From Ustilaginoidea virens (taxonomy: Eukaryota > Ascomycota > Sordariomycetes > Hypocreales > Clavicipitaceae): DNA of 64,000 nt. Positions 46,244-56,558 of this stretch are shown here, piece by piece (the first letter of the stretch is position 1; every line of letters starts with the position of its first letter). The DNA lies in NCBI RefSeq assembly GCF_000687475.1, contig NC_057320.1:4243501-4307500 (forward strand). The letters are read 5' to 3'. Below the pieces are notes generated by a model that did not search any database, was not told the origin of the DNA, and saw only the letters and a program-made list of their open reading frames with translations. A program made the translations under genes and the position numbers.

Positions 46244-48039
46244 TCACTGACATGCCTCCTCGGCGAGCGCAGCCTTCTTTGGCGGGCTGACGAACAGCAG
46301 TGCAAGCAGGGCGACGACCGACAAGAAAGCCACGTAAAACCACGGAAGACCTACAAAGATACCCTTGCGCTCCAAGCCAATGTTGAACAGCCTGGCCAAT
46401 ACCGGGCCGGCAATAAAAGATCCAGCGACCTCCGCGATGCCGACGAGAGCGTATAGCTTCGAGGTGGACTTGGCGTCGACGTGGTGCGATACCGTGGCTC
46501 TGGCGAGCGGGCTGTCTGCAGCGCCAAGCGTCCCGATCAACAGGCCGCACAGGAAGAGCGCGACATTGTGGCTCAGGGCTTCGACCAGAGCACCCGCCGC
46601 GATGAGAAGCGTCGACGCTTGGGTCAGAAACAGGTCCTTTGCGAAAACCGTGAATCTGCAGCGCCGGGACACCAACATGTCGGAAACCTTGGGCAGTGCC
46701 ACGAGGACGACGAGATTGAGGACCCCCAGCGGGGACAGCAGCAGGCTCGTCTGGGCGAGCTTCCATCCAAAGTGCTTGCTGATGTACTGCGCCAGCAGCG
46801 AAGTATAGGCGTAGAACCTGGCCGACTGGAAAAAAAAGGTCAAGAGCACGAGGGGGATGTTGTGGTTCTTGACCATGTCCAGCGAATGCGACAAGTCCTC
46901 CAGTCCTTTCCCCAAGTGTCCCCTGAAGGCTTGCAACATGGTTTGGTCGGGGTTCTCCTGCGCCTTGGTCTCCAAGCTGAGCGTTTCTGGAATCAGAAAA
47001 AAAAGGGCCAGCATGAAGGGGGTGGCGAGGAGGGCGACATGTATAGGTATCCACGGGCCATACGTGGTCATTAGTAAGCCCGCGAGGAGAGGCCCGATTA
47101 AACCGCCGAGTGTAGCACCAAAGGTCAGGTACAGAAAGCTCGCAGCTCTATCGTCACCTGTAAGCAGCCGTCCACAGAAAAAAGACTCGGAGAAAGAGAG
47201 GAAAGGGGGAAAAGAAGCGGGAACCGGAGAACGGAGGAAGCGGGCCAAGGGACTTACTTTTCTTGCTCCGTGCTCACATCGGCCGCCATTGCGTAGAGGG
47301 TGTTGAGCAAGACTGGCACGCCGCCGCCTACCAGCACCCAGAGTGAGCCAATCATGAGGACGTACGGGTTTCTCCTAACATGGTGCTGAAACCCGGCAAG
47401 CATAAGGGGCGCGAAGCAGCTTGAGACAGCAAAGCCGCCGTACGCGAGGACGGCCGTGGGCTTTCGTCCGATGCGGTCAGCAAGCATGCCATGTGGGAAA
47501 GCGACAATCAATGCTAACCGGCGTGGGTTAGCTTCTGTGTTCTTTTTCTTCCTATTTTTCTTCTTCGTATACCCGCGATGCGGGACAAGAGGGGAAAGAG
47601 AGGGAGACGCGCTCATGACGGAATTCACCAGGCCACACCAGCCGAGCAACGAGGCCAGCTGTGACTGCACACTATCCACCTTGCACTTCATCTCGTCCAT
47701 CAGACCTGGGCTGTCGTCTTTGTAATGCACATGACAGAGAGCGTCTTCGATAAGGCGGTAAATGGGCACGAGCAGCATCATGCCGCTGGATGTGATGCCA
47801 AACATCATGACGGCCGCCAGAAAGACAATCATGGCGGGAGTTTTCGCCTGCCACGGGGCCGCCTGGATTACCGGGCGCCTAGGCAAGGATTGATCTGGTT
47901 GCTCGTTAGCAAGGGCTCCTGCGCTGAAACCTGTGTCTGCTGACTGTGGCCGGCCTGCTCGGCCCCCGTCACGGCGGGCAAGTAAAGGCGCCTCCTCGTG
48001 CTCGGAATCCATCTCCGGCTCCAATCCAACCCCACACAT
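46244..48039 (-). CDS. MFS transporter
   Basis: Major facilitator superfamily protein of 528 residues, about 12 TM helices. Exons on the minus strand are 47613-48039, 47258-47513 and 46244-47147. Alignment to the MFS pattern around motif A (GMLADRIGRKPT) requires joining NSVM to LIVAFPHG with a single residue between. The only phase-compatible junction I find is A|GCGCGT...GGTTAG|CA, a GC-AG intron of 99 bp. The second intron is GT-AG (AA|GTAAGT...GATAG|A), giving STEQEKAASFLYL. The N-terminal ~65 residues are hydrophilic. Substrate cannot be assigned; the family resembles the fungal MFS proteins with ADxxxxxxR and LADRxGRK motifs. The gene is divergent from the binding-fold gene at 48771 with 731 bp between them. 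Confidence 0.83.
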
Positions 48040-48770
48040 TGGGGGCGTTTTGATGAGGATGGCAAGCTCTCATGCACGTGGGCTCTGGTTCCTGCAGGTG
48101 CAAAGCTGGGACAAGTAGCCTGCAGTCTGCAGAGTGCCCGAAAGATTGAATCGCCGAAACGTGGGATGTTGCGGCGAGAAGATTCGCGTGTGTCGATGGA
48201 GACGGAGATTGATAAAAAGGGTCGGAACCTGACAGAACTTGTAAGCGACTAGTCAGCTACCTCTGGGTAGGTATCTACCTACCTTTTGACTGGCCGTCAG
48301 GGACTTGGGCGGCAGGTAGCTAGGGCAAGCCCAACTGCGGGCCGGCGGCATACCGGCAACAGCTGGCCAGCCAGGGCTGCACTGCCCGGCCCAGCCGATC
48401 AAGCCTGGTGGAACCTACCGGGTACCTAAGGACCGTCGTTAGCCGCCAATGCCTTGACGTGTTTTCACCAGACAGGAACTAGGTTAGGTATCTAACCTTG
48501 GTACTGGACGGGTGGTTTGCCGTCTCCACAACTGCAGAGATAAGCTTTTGCATCTGCTTGACGCGGCAAAACCGGAGCTTGACGATGGACGGATTGCGCC
48601 TATAAAAGCACGAGCGAGTCGCTTGGCTGAGCATCGACCCGTACCATCCGTAGACAAGAACAAGCCTGCAGCAGCATCGTACCTTGCCAGCATCATCACA
48701 TCATCACATTTCACATCATCGCATCGTCGCATCATCGCATCACCGCATCATCGCTTCAACACCGCTCGCA
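48040..48770. promoter_or_regulatory. Shared divergent promoter, MFS and binding-fold gene
   Basis: The two starts face away from each other across 731 bp. A good TATA box (TATAAAA, 48601-48607) serves the plus-strand gene 170 bp downstream. Palindromic GGTAGGTATCTACCTACC-like sequence (48265-48288), GGGTACCTAAGG (48420) and AGGTTAGGTATCTAACCTTGG (48482-48502, an inverted repeat) lie between them and are candidate shared operators. CATCATCGCAT repeats fill the plus leader (48690-48755). Confidence 0.55.
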
Positions 48771-49754
48771 ATGTCTCTATCCATCGGTTACGTGCCAGAA
48801 CATTTCTCCACTCCACTCCACTTCGCCCATAAACACTTTAGCCTCGACGCCAACCTGGTGTCCTTTCCTTCCGGAACAGGACATATGATTACTGCTTTGC
48901 GGGCGGGAGAAATCGACGTCGGTATTGGCCTGACTGAAGGGTGGATCGCCGGCCTCGGCAAAGAAGACATCGAGGGTGACGGAGGGTATCGCCTCGTTGG
49001 CACATACGTTGATACTCCGTTGCGTCAGTCATGCCCTTGATCCAATCCATGCATCTTTTTTCCTTTGAAAAAAAAAAAAAGAATCCGGAACAAAACGCTG
49101 ATGACGTCGGTCTGTGGAAATTCAGGCTGGGCTATATCGACCGGCGCCAAACGCCTCGAGATCGCCTCAGTGGACTCCCTCAAGGGCAAAAAAATCGGCG
49201 TCTCTCGCATCGGCTCCGGCTCGTATGTAATGGGCTACGTCCTGGCCGACCAGCAAGGCTGGCTGAGCGAGAATGTCAGCTTCTCTGACACGGTGGTGCT
49301 CCACAACTTTGAGAATCTTCGCAACGCGGTAAACTCGGGCGAGGCCGATTTCTTCATGTGGGAGTATTTCACGTCTAAAAAGTATTATGACTCTGGGGAG
49401 ATTCGCCACGTGGGCGACATTTACACTCCCTGGAGCAGTTGGCAGGTTGTGGCGTCGACAAAGCTCGCCTCTGGCTCTGCCGTGGACCTGCGCGTCAAGA
49501 CCTTGTTCGAGAAGCTAGATGAAGGAGTCAAGTATTTCATCGAGAACCAGGAAGAGGCCGTCAAGTATATTTCCACGGAGCTGGGGTACACTGAGCCCGA
49601 TGCGAGGGAGTGGTTAAAGACGGTCAACTTTACGACCAAGACGGCAGGCGTGAAGCTTGACGTGGTCAAGGGTTGCGTGAACGTGTTGAGGAAAGCGGGT
49701 GTCCTGACCGAGGGGAAGGGGATGGATGCCGAATCCATGGTTGTCGAGCCATGA
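48771..49754 (+). CDS. Ca3427-like periplasmic-binding-protein fold (PBP type II)
   Basis: Two exons, 48771-49023 and 49126-49754 (C|GTCAGT...TTCAG|GC, restoring DTPLRWAISTG), give 293 residues. It has the NMT1/THI5-like substrate-binding fold as in Candida albicans Ca3427: N-terminal MSLSIGYVPEHFSTPLHFA, ALRAGEIDVGIGLTEGW, STGAKRL, SLKGKKIGVSRIGSGSYVMG and SGEADFFMWEYFT. No signal peptide or TM is seen, so it is presumably cytosolic, unlike bacterial ABC relatives. THI5/NMT1 enzymes make the thiamine pyrimidine from PLP and histidine. I see no CCCFC-type cysteine motif here, so ligand binding or another reaction is more likely. Neighbours are transporters on both sides. Confidence 0.85.
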
Positions 49755-50299
49755 GTACGACGAGTCTCGCGGCGGGGGGATCAGTCTTGTGGTGGTTGAA
49801 TCGAAAAGAGGCGGCGTCGTGGGAGGAGAAGCGAGTAAGGACAAAGTTGGGGTTATAAAGAGATTAAACATACAGATAAATGTTTTAAGTGGGAAGAAAA
49901 TTAAACCTGGCAAAAGGTTTACAGTTTCCGGATCTTGTTGGTTCCGTTCTCGCATGCTAGTAGCTCTGAGGCCTTGGTCTCGCAAGACTCAAAGACTTGC
50001 GTCGACAGGTACCTACGGTACGGTACGGTACGGTTACGGTACATGGGTCCGGTACTTGGGTTAGTTACCGCCATTGCCCATCAGGCTATCAGGCTACGGA
50101 GTACATGGGCCCACCAGGCTACAAGGCACCCGGTGTGTGTGTGGGTCTGCCAGAGCAAATGCTTGCTTGCAAGTTGCTGCCTTATGACGGCCAAAGGGGT
50201 ACTGCATGCATCAGGCTGGGGCAAGGGGCACAGGCACGTCAGCAATCAAGCATCTCTCGACTCCTCCACATCCCTCCCCCCAGAGCCATCCTTGCCACA

Positions 50300-50341
<42 letters not shown>

Positions 50342-50760
50342 TTCAGAAGATCGCATTCCCCGTCGACTTTGCGCGCCTTGATGGATAGAACCGCCGACGG
50401 TTTTCTTTCGAAAGTCCTTCCGTTCGTTCTTACTCGCGTCCGTCCCAGCCGTGTCTGCGTTTGCGCGTATGGGATCCCTGCGGTGCAGCCTCACATGAGA
50501 CGTCCGTCTGCGAGTTCCTAGATCCCCTGATCCCCTCCCTGGCTTTGGGTTGGTTTCCGAGGTGGAAATAAAGAAAAGAGCTAGTCGAATAATCTTGTTC
50601 TTGTTCTTCTTCTTGTTCCTGTTCTTCTTCTTTTTTCCAATTTTTTTTTAAAATATTTTTCTTGTCCTTACAATCCGTTCCATGTTCCATTTATTTGTTT
50701 CTTCATCATTCCTCTAGCCTTTATCCTGCGAATCATCACCGTCTCCGCCAATGAGCCACC
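49755..50760. other. Spacer with GGTAC and CTGTCG repeats
   Basis: No gene. Holds ACGGT/GGTAC repeats near 50007-50045, TACGGAGTAC (50095-50104), a hexamer array (50300-50341) and T/C-rich sequence before ATG 50761. Confidence 0.5.
50300..50341. repeat. (CGCTGT) hexanucleotide repeat
   Basis: Seven perfect head-to-tail hexamers in a spacer; reads Val-Ala or Ser-Asp depending on strand. Confidence 0.95.
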
Positions 50761-52503
50761 ATGACGACTTCGAACCTGCGACAAGCGGCCAAAGACGCCC
50801 CCGCTAGCTCTGCATCGACAATTCCATCCGATAGTTTCAGATTGTCTGTTGGAGACGAGGAAGCGGTGGAGCTGATGGCATCAAGTGGCTCGCTGCAGCT
50901 GCAGCGCCTCGCTCGCGTGAAACAGACGGGATTCTGGGCTAGCATGGGACTCGGAGGTGTTGCGAGGCGAACCTTGGGCATTTGTCTGCTTTTGGTGACC
51001 GTCTTCCTCTGGACACTATCCAACTTTCTTGCCAGCGTAAGTGGGCTCGCAATGTTTTCCCGTCTTCCTCCCCTTCTGCACTGGCGACACGCCGGCATAG
51101 TTGCGGCGAAGCAAAAAGAAGCAGCGATTCGAGCCAACGAGCAAGCGGTATTGACTGGACAATACAGTTCATTTTTTCCGACCATACATACGACAAACCG
51201 TTCTTTCTCGTCTACGTAAACACGTCAGTCTTTGCCGTCTCGCTGATACCAATGTTCGCCAAATACGCATTCAGAAGCGGCATCCAAGGCGTACGGAGCG
51301 ACTTGGCGCAAATTTGGGCGGAGCACAAGCAGCGAGGAGCATACAGAAAAGCAGCGACTGAAGACGATGCTTCAAGAGGCGACGGATCAATGGCGAGTGC
51401 CGAGGGCGCCGGGGGACATGTCTTGGCCGACGGCCAAGAACAGCTCAGCTTCCGCGAGACGTTGGTGCTCAGCCTGGAGTTTTGCATGCTGTGGTTTCTA
51501 GCCAACTACTTTGCATCGGCATGCTTGGAGTTTACGAGCGTTGCGAGCGTGACTATTCTCACGTCGACGAGTAGTGTGTGGACCTTGGTCTTTTGCGCCC
51601 TGATGCGGGTAGAGGCGTTTAGCGTGCGCAAGCTGGTTGGCGTCATGGCCTCCCTGGTAGGTATTGTCTTGATCTCGACGGTCGACTTGTCCGGAGAGAG
51701 CGACGAGAACAGAGGGTCGTTTCCGCACAAGACGCCGGGGCAGATTGCCATTGGCGACGCCATGGCCTTTTTCAGCGCCATTGTGTACGGCATGTATGTC
51801 ACAGTTATGAAGAGACGGCTGGGTCACGAGGACAGGGTGAACATGAAGCTCTTCTTCGGGTTGGTCGGCGCCATCAACCTGGTGCTGCTGTGGCCATTGT
51901 TTTTTATCCTTCATTGGACAAATGTTGAGCCAGTAAGTGTCAACGGCAGAAGCAACGCTGCTTTCCCCCCCTCCCCGTCGCTGTCACGGGCCGACATGCG
52001 CCGCCATGCGTCTGTCTGCCCTTGCCCTGCTTGCTACCTGTAGCGCTTATTGACAAAAGATGGGGGCCCCCTTAGTTTGAGCTGCCTCCTACGGGTACAA
52101 TCTGGATCATAATAATTGTGAGTTTCTTTTTTACTAGGAACTTGCTGAGACCTGCTCGGGCCTGCCTGCTGGCCAAGACGCCCAGGGAAGGGAAGGGAGG
52201 GCGACAAAGGAGGAAATTTCTGACCGAGATGCACAGGTCAACTCTCTGTCGTCCTACATAAGCGACATGTCTTGGGCATTTGCCATGCTTCTAACCACTC
52301 CGCTGGTCGTGACGGTTGGGATATCCCTTACGATTCCGCTATCTTTGATTGGAGAGATGATACAGTACGGGCAGTACTCGAGCTTTGTGTACTGGATCGG
52401 GGCTGCGGTGGTGTTTGTGTCGTTTGTGTTTGTGAATCACGAAAGCCGCGAGGATGAGGGACGACATGCAGCAGCTGGTCACCAAGACGGGCATACGGTA
52501 TAG
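50761..52503 (+). CDS. DMT-superfamily transporter, THI74/SLC35F5-like
   Basis: About ten-TM EamA/DMT transporter. Exons 50761-51036, 51168-51932, 52076-52117 (a 42-bp exon) and 52237-52503, all phase 0 and GT-AG, give 449 residues. Landmarks: TLGICLLLVTVFLWTLSNFL, YDKPFFLVYVNTSVF, FLANYFASACLEFTSVASVT, TSTSSVWTLVF, LVGIVLIS, GDAMAFFSAIVYGMYVTVMK, FELPPTGTIW and SWAFAMLLTTPLVVTVGISL. These match the yeast THI74/YML018C and human SLC35F5 group; THI74 is thiamine-repressed in yeast, but its substrate is not settled. A loop of about 50 residues separates TM2 and TM3. The retained intron-like gap 52118-52236 contains CTGAGA, without the rest of a TPP aptamer. Confidence 0.87.
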
Positions 52504-52635
52504 ACAGGTTTGGGTTCGGTGGATGGAATGGACGGGGTCTTTGGGCTGCGAGCTTGGGAGAAGGAGTAATGGTTTTGTCTTGTTGGACCGGGGCGGAAAC
52601 GGCAGGTTTTGCCGTAGATTGCATGTCTTGATGGG

Positions 52636-52711
52636 TGACGGCTGACGGCTGATGGCTGATGGCTGATGGCTGATGGCTGATGGCTGATGGCGCTGATGGC
52701 GCTGATGGCTC
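52636..52711. repeat. GCTGATG(GCTGATGG) tandem repeat
   Basis: Heptamer-based GGCTGAT repeats, 7-10 bp period, about nine copies, in a spacer. Confidence 0.85.
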
Positions 52712-54925
52712 CTGGACACGAAGGGCTGTCTGTCCCGTTGGCACATGTGCTGCTGGCTGCTGGCTGCATTGGTAAAAAAAAAAAAAAAGCCGAGAACGCT
52801 GTTGCAGTCCATGAAATTGGCAGCCCGTGATTGACAGGGTTTCCATGCCTCCCTTGCCGTCGAGAGGCGGGGCCGCAAGAGAGTTCACCTACCGCTTGGG
52901 GAAAGCAGTCTGGTTGGTGGTTCAACTCTGGGGGAGCAAGTTGACGATGGCGGGCCTTCTGGAGACGGTTTGATATCAAGACGGGGCCCGACGTGTGGTC
53001 TCTTGAGGATGCTAGATAGAAAAGACAATAGGAGTGGCGTCGGCCGCATGGTGTCACGGCAGAGGCGAGGGGCCCCGGCTCTGCAGTTCGGATATATACA
53101 CTCGGGTACTTTGCTATGCACGCATTATGAGACTTTGCCATGTACGCATTATGAGGCGGTAGGAAAGCACGCAGGTGGTGGCACGCTGTCTGTCCGACGT
53201 CGACGTCGACGTCGCCCCCTTGGCCCAGGCAAACTTGGACAAAGGCGGTTGCTGCAATGCAATGCAAGGAACACGACGCGTAGCACGGCGCACGCGGAGC
53301 AGGGGACCACAGGGGTCGGGGGCAAAGGCTGGAGAGAATTGAAATCTCGGCATGTGTCATTGTCATGTCTGGCGTTTGTCGATGTGGCATCGCACGCGCT
53401 GCGGCCCCGCGCGTTCGCCAAATCCCGCCGACGGTGCGGTCCAGCCCCTGGGGATCCCGACGTCAATGACTGACTGACCAGACCAGGGGTGGGGGGGGGG
53501 GGCCTGCTTTTGCAACCCAAAAAAAAGTCAACGGTGCCGATGAAAATAAGAATAAAAAATAAAAAATAAAGAATGTGACGGACGCCATTGTTGGGCTTCA
53601 TCTGCGGCGATACCTGCTCCGTCCTGAATGGCTCCATCACATCGCATCACGTCAAATGTTTGCCGTTGCCCGATTCGGAAACACGAACGACGGACGACAC
53701 GACAAAAACGACAAAGACGACCTGCATGGCTTCACTTCACACGCACCTCTGTTTTTCGGCTGGAGTTTAGTTTCATAGGTTGATGCGAACCCTCGTCACT
53801 CTTTCTCTCGCATTCCCCCCCCAAAAAAAAAACTCCCAGGCTACTCTCATGACCATTATCGTCACTTTGCCGTCTTTTTTTTTTTTCTTCTCACTCTCCT
53901 GCAATCTGCCAAGGCTTGGGAGTTGGGAAAATACTGTACCGAGTAAAGGGCATCCCGGTTTTGGCGTCCCGGCACGTGAGCAATCCCGATGGGCCATGTA
54001 TTTCTCGATCGGCGGACTGGACTGGCAAAAAAGTGGGCAAGATGCTTCATGCTTTCGGCCGTCGTTCTTTCCTTTTCCGCGTTTGATTTCCCATTTTCCC
54101 ATTTTCCTCCCCCGAGGAAAATCGGATCGGGTGGGCCACATGGCCTTGGAGCAGACCAGAAATCCGGGCAAGATGAAGCAGCATTTGATTCAGTGTGTGT
54201 GTGTGTCTCTGCTGGAAACCTGCTTCGCCCGCGCTCCAGTCTCCTCCACTGCACCTGGGGGGGAAGAACTGCTGGTGCTTCTCCATCCATGCCAACCAAA
54301 AAGTCCCATCTCTCTTCTTCCCCCAACCGCGGGTTTGTGTCGTCCGTCGTCTTCCAAGGCGAGAGGAGGCGCCGCGGCGGCGTTTCGCAACAAGTGCGGC
54401 TCAAATCCTGCTCGCCCAAAGGCCCAGTCGACTCCGGCCCCGGGTTCCCAATAGTACGAAATAAATCTTGGCCGTCAGCTGTCTGGTGCCAGATGAAGCA
54501 AGGGCAAGCCCGTCGGGTCGCAAACTTGGACGTACTGTTTATTTGCAGGCCTGGACTCGCCAACTGTACGACCAAAACACCCAAACACACCCGTGGGAGC
54601 CGTCTGGGCGTGATAAAGCCGCCTCGGCTTTTATATCATGCAAATGCAGCGGCAGATAACGAATGCATGAGCTCGGCTCTTTATGATTCGTCATTCGCTT
54701 CTTCTCGCTCGTTTGGCAGCAACGCCTCTCAGCAGCAGCTGCTGGTCTGAACTGATCCAAGGGAAGCCTGGCTGTAGGAGAAGGAAGCCTGGCTGCAGAA
54801 GGAAGCACTGGCAGCTCTTGACCTCTCTTTCTCTGCGGCCGCATTGATAGACACCCTTCGCTGAGCAAAAGGGCTCCTCTCGTTTACCGGACAAGAACCT
54901 ACAATTGCAAGATACGAACTGGACC

Positions 54926-54932
54926 TATAAAA
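54926..54932 (+). promoter_or_regulatory. TATA box of the haem-oxygenase-like gene
   Basis: TATAAAA lies 211 bp upstream of ATG 55137. A pyrimidine-rich tract (55015-55112), common near fungal transcription starts, lies between them. Confidence 0.5.
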
Positions 54933-55136
54933 GCCATCATCTTAATCCCAACTTGGCCGCTCTTCTTTGGAATCACATTACCGCAGTTGCTCTTCTTCCT
55001 TAAATTCCTATCGCCGTTTTTTTTCTTTCCCCCTTTTTCTCCCTTTTTTTGTTTGGTTTTTTATTTCTAGTCTTACTTATTATATTCTATCCCCCCCCCC
55101 CCCTTTTGCCATCAACTACCACGGCTTCCTACAGTC

Positions 55137-56558
55137 ATGTCTGCAACACCTCTCGATTCTTTCCGCCATGATCGACCGTTGGCCGAGTCGATTGCCGCCG
55201 CCACTCGACCTATACACGCCAAGCTTAACAAGCTTATTATTGCCCGGCTGCCGTTGGCCCTACCTCCTCGAGCAGCTGACCCGTTTCCGTACACACACGG
55301 GTTGCTGCACGTTGCGCCGATATACCTGACGTTTGAGTCCCTGTGGCTTGATTTTCTCACCAATCCAACTGGGCCTCGTCAAGAATCCTCGTCGAGCAAC
55401 CGCGAGAGAGGCCCGCAGAGACCACGCGAGTCGGAGACGCTGCGGCAAACGTTGGACAGGCTGTATATCCCGCGGTTGATGCGTTCGGATCGGCTTGTAA
55501 GTGATGTTCGGGTCATGACCGGATGGTCGGAAAAGGTGACGAGGGAGCAAATGGACGCTGTTGGCGAGACTGGCCACCTGGCAGAGTTTGTCAAGCACAT
55601 TCGACGCGCCATCAAGAACAAGCCTCATGTGCTGCTGTCGTACTCGTACATAATGTTCATGGCGCTCTTCGCAGGGGGTCGCTTTATACGAGCGACTCTC
55701 GAGTCGGCGGGCGCCGAGTTTTGGGCGCAACCAGTCCCCGCGGCCGCACCTGGCCATCATCCGTCCGAGCCGTCTTGGGCGCCGAGCTCAGGGCGGGCGG
55801 GTCCATCACAGCCGGCGTCCCGAGAGGCCCAAGGCCTGCCTCTGCGGTTCTTCCATTTCGACACTCCCTTTGACGGCGAGGATTTGAAGCGAGAATTCAA
55901 GCACGTCCTGGCAGAGTCGGAAGAGTCGCTCAGCTACCGCCAAAAGCACGACATTGTGCAAGAAGCCATTTGCATATTCGAGAACATGATTCTGGTGGTG
56001 GCTCAGCTGGACAGGGTAGTGGCCAGACCGGACGGCAGGAGAGAGTCGACCAGCTCGCTGGCCACTGTCATTACACACCCTGTGGCCAACCGCTTCCGTG
56101 ACAGCGTGCTGGTGACGAGAGAACGCAACGCCCGGAGTTGCACAAGGAGCAAGGCCTCGGCCGAGGAGCAATTGGAAGCCGGGGATGGGGAGGAGGGGGA
56201 GGAGGAGGAGGAGGAGGAGGAGGAAGATCAGGAGGAGGAGCAGCAGGAGCAGGAAGAGCAGAGTGCGCTCTACCCAAGCTGGGACAACCATCCAACAATT
56301 CCGGCCGCCCTTGGGGCCGCCGCGATAGAGTTGTGCCCGGCCATGTCAAAGTCTGTGAGGTTTGAAAGGGCTGTGCCGCAAGCCTCACGGACCCACCGTA
56401 AGGCAGGGGATGCGGCGACGGGGGATATGGCCGAAAGCCTCGGGATGGCTTCCAAGCGCCTTGGTCGGGAACAAGTAGCCACGTGGGTGTTGGGGATAGT
56501 CATCGGGGTGATTATCCTGGGGGCCGTATTTTCGGGGCGCCGGGCCTCGACGGGGTAG
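55137..56558 (+). CDS. Haem-oxygenase-like protein with C-terminal membrane anchor
   Basis: Single-exon protein of 473 residues with a haem-oxygenase fold; the enzyme opens haem to biliverdin, Fe2+ and CO. The N-terminal helix LAESIAAATRPIHAKLNKLI holds the likely proximal His (about residue 27). The segment LLSYSYIMFMALFAGGRFIR lines up with the distal-helix signature of HO-1 (YxxYLGDLSGGQ), keeping the two Gly but with Ala before them. Inserts (Arg/Glu-rich near residue 80-100, Ala/Pro-rich near 200-225, and an acidic Glu run near 345-375) make it longer than HO-1. The last 25 residues, WVLGIVIGVIILGAVFSGRR, form a tail anchor, as in ER haem oxygenase. Whether it is catalytic or a divergent relative cannot be settled from sequence. 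Confidence 0.82.
   Translation: MSATPLDSFRHDRPLAESIAAATRPIHAKLNKLIIARLPLALPPRAADPFPYTHGLLHVAPIYLTFESLWLDFLTNPTGPRQESSSSNRERGPQRPRESETLRQTLDRLYIPRLMRSDRLVSDVRVMTGWSEKVTREQMDAVGETGHLAEFVKHIRRAIKNKPHVLLSYSYIMFMALFAGGRFIRATLESAGAEFWAQPVPAAAPGHHPSEPSWAPSSGRAGPSQPASREAQGLPLRFFHFDTPFDGEDLKREFKHVLAESEESLSYRQKHDIVQEAICIFENMILVVAQLDRVVARPDGRRESTSSLATVITHPVANRFRDSVLVTRERNARSCTRSKASAEEQLEAGDGEEGEEEEEEEEEDQEEEQQEQEEQSALYPSWDNHPTIPAALGAAAIELCPAMSKSVRFERAVPQASRTHRKAGDAATGDMAESLGMASKRLGREQVATWVLGIVIGVIILGAVFSGRRASTG

Larger units (their letters stand above)
52504..55136. other. Spacer and promoter of the haem-oxygenase-like gene
   Basis: No gene supported; frames near 53780-54750 lack family features. Contains GGCTGAT decamers (52636-52711), A runs (52773-52787), GACGTC repeats (53198-53213), a G run near 53490-53501, a TG run (54194-54206), a TATA box (54926-54932) and a pyrimidine-rich leader (55015-55112). 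Confidence 0.5.

Noticed and set aside
52118..52236. CTGAGA in the last intron of the THI74-like gene, suggesting a TPP riboswitch
   Set aside because: Only this hexamer matches; the GGGG-containing P2 partner and the ACCTGATCTGG-type second half of the aptamer are absent.
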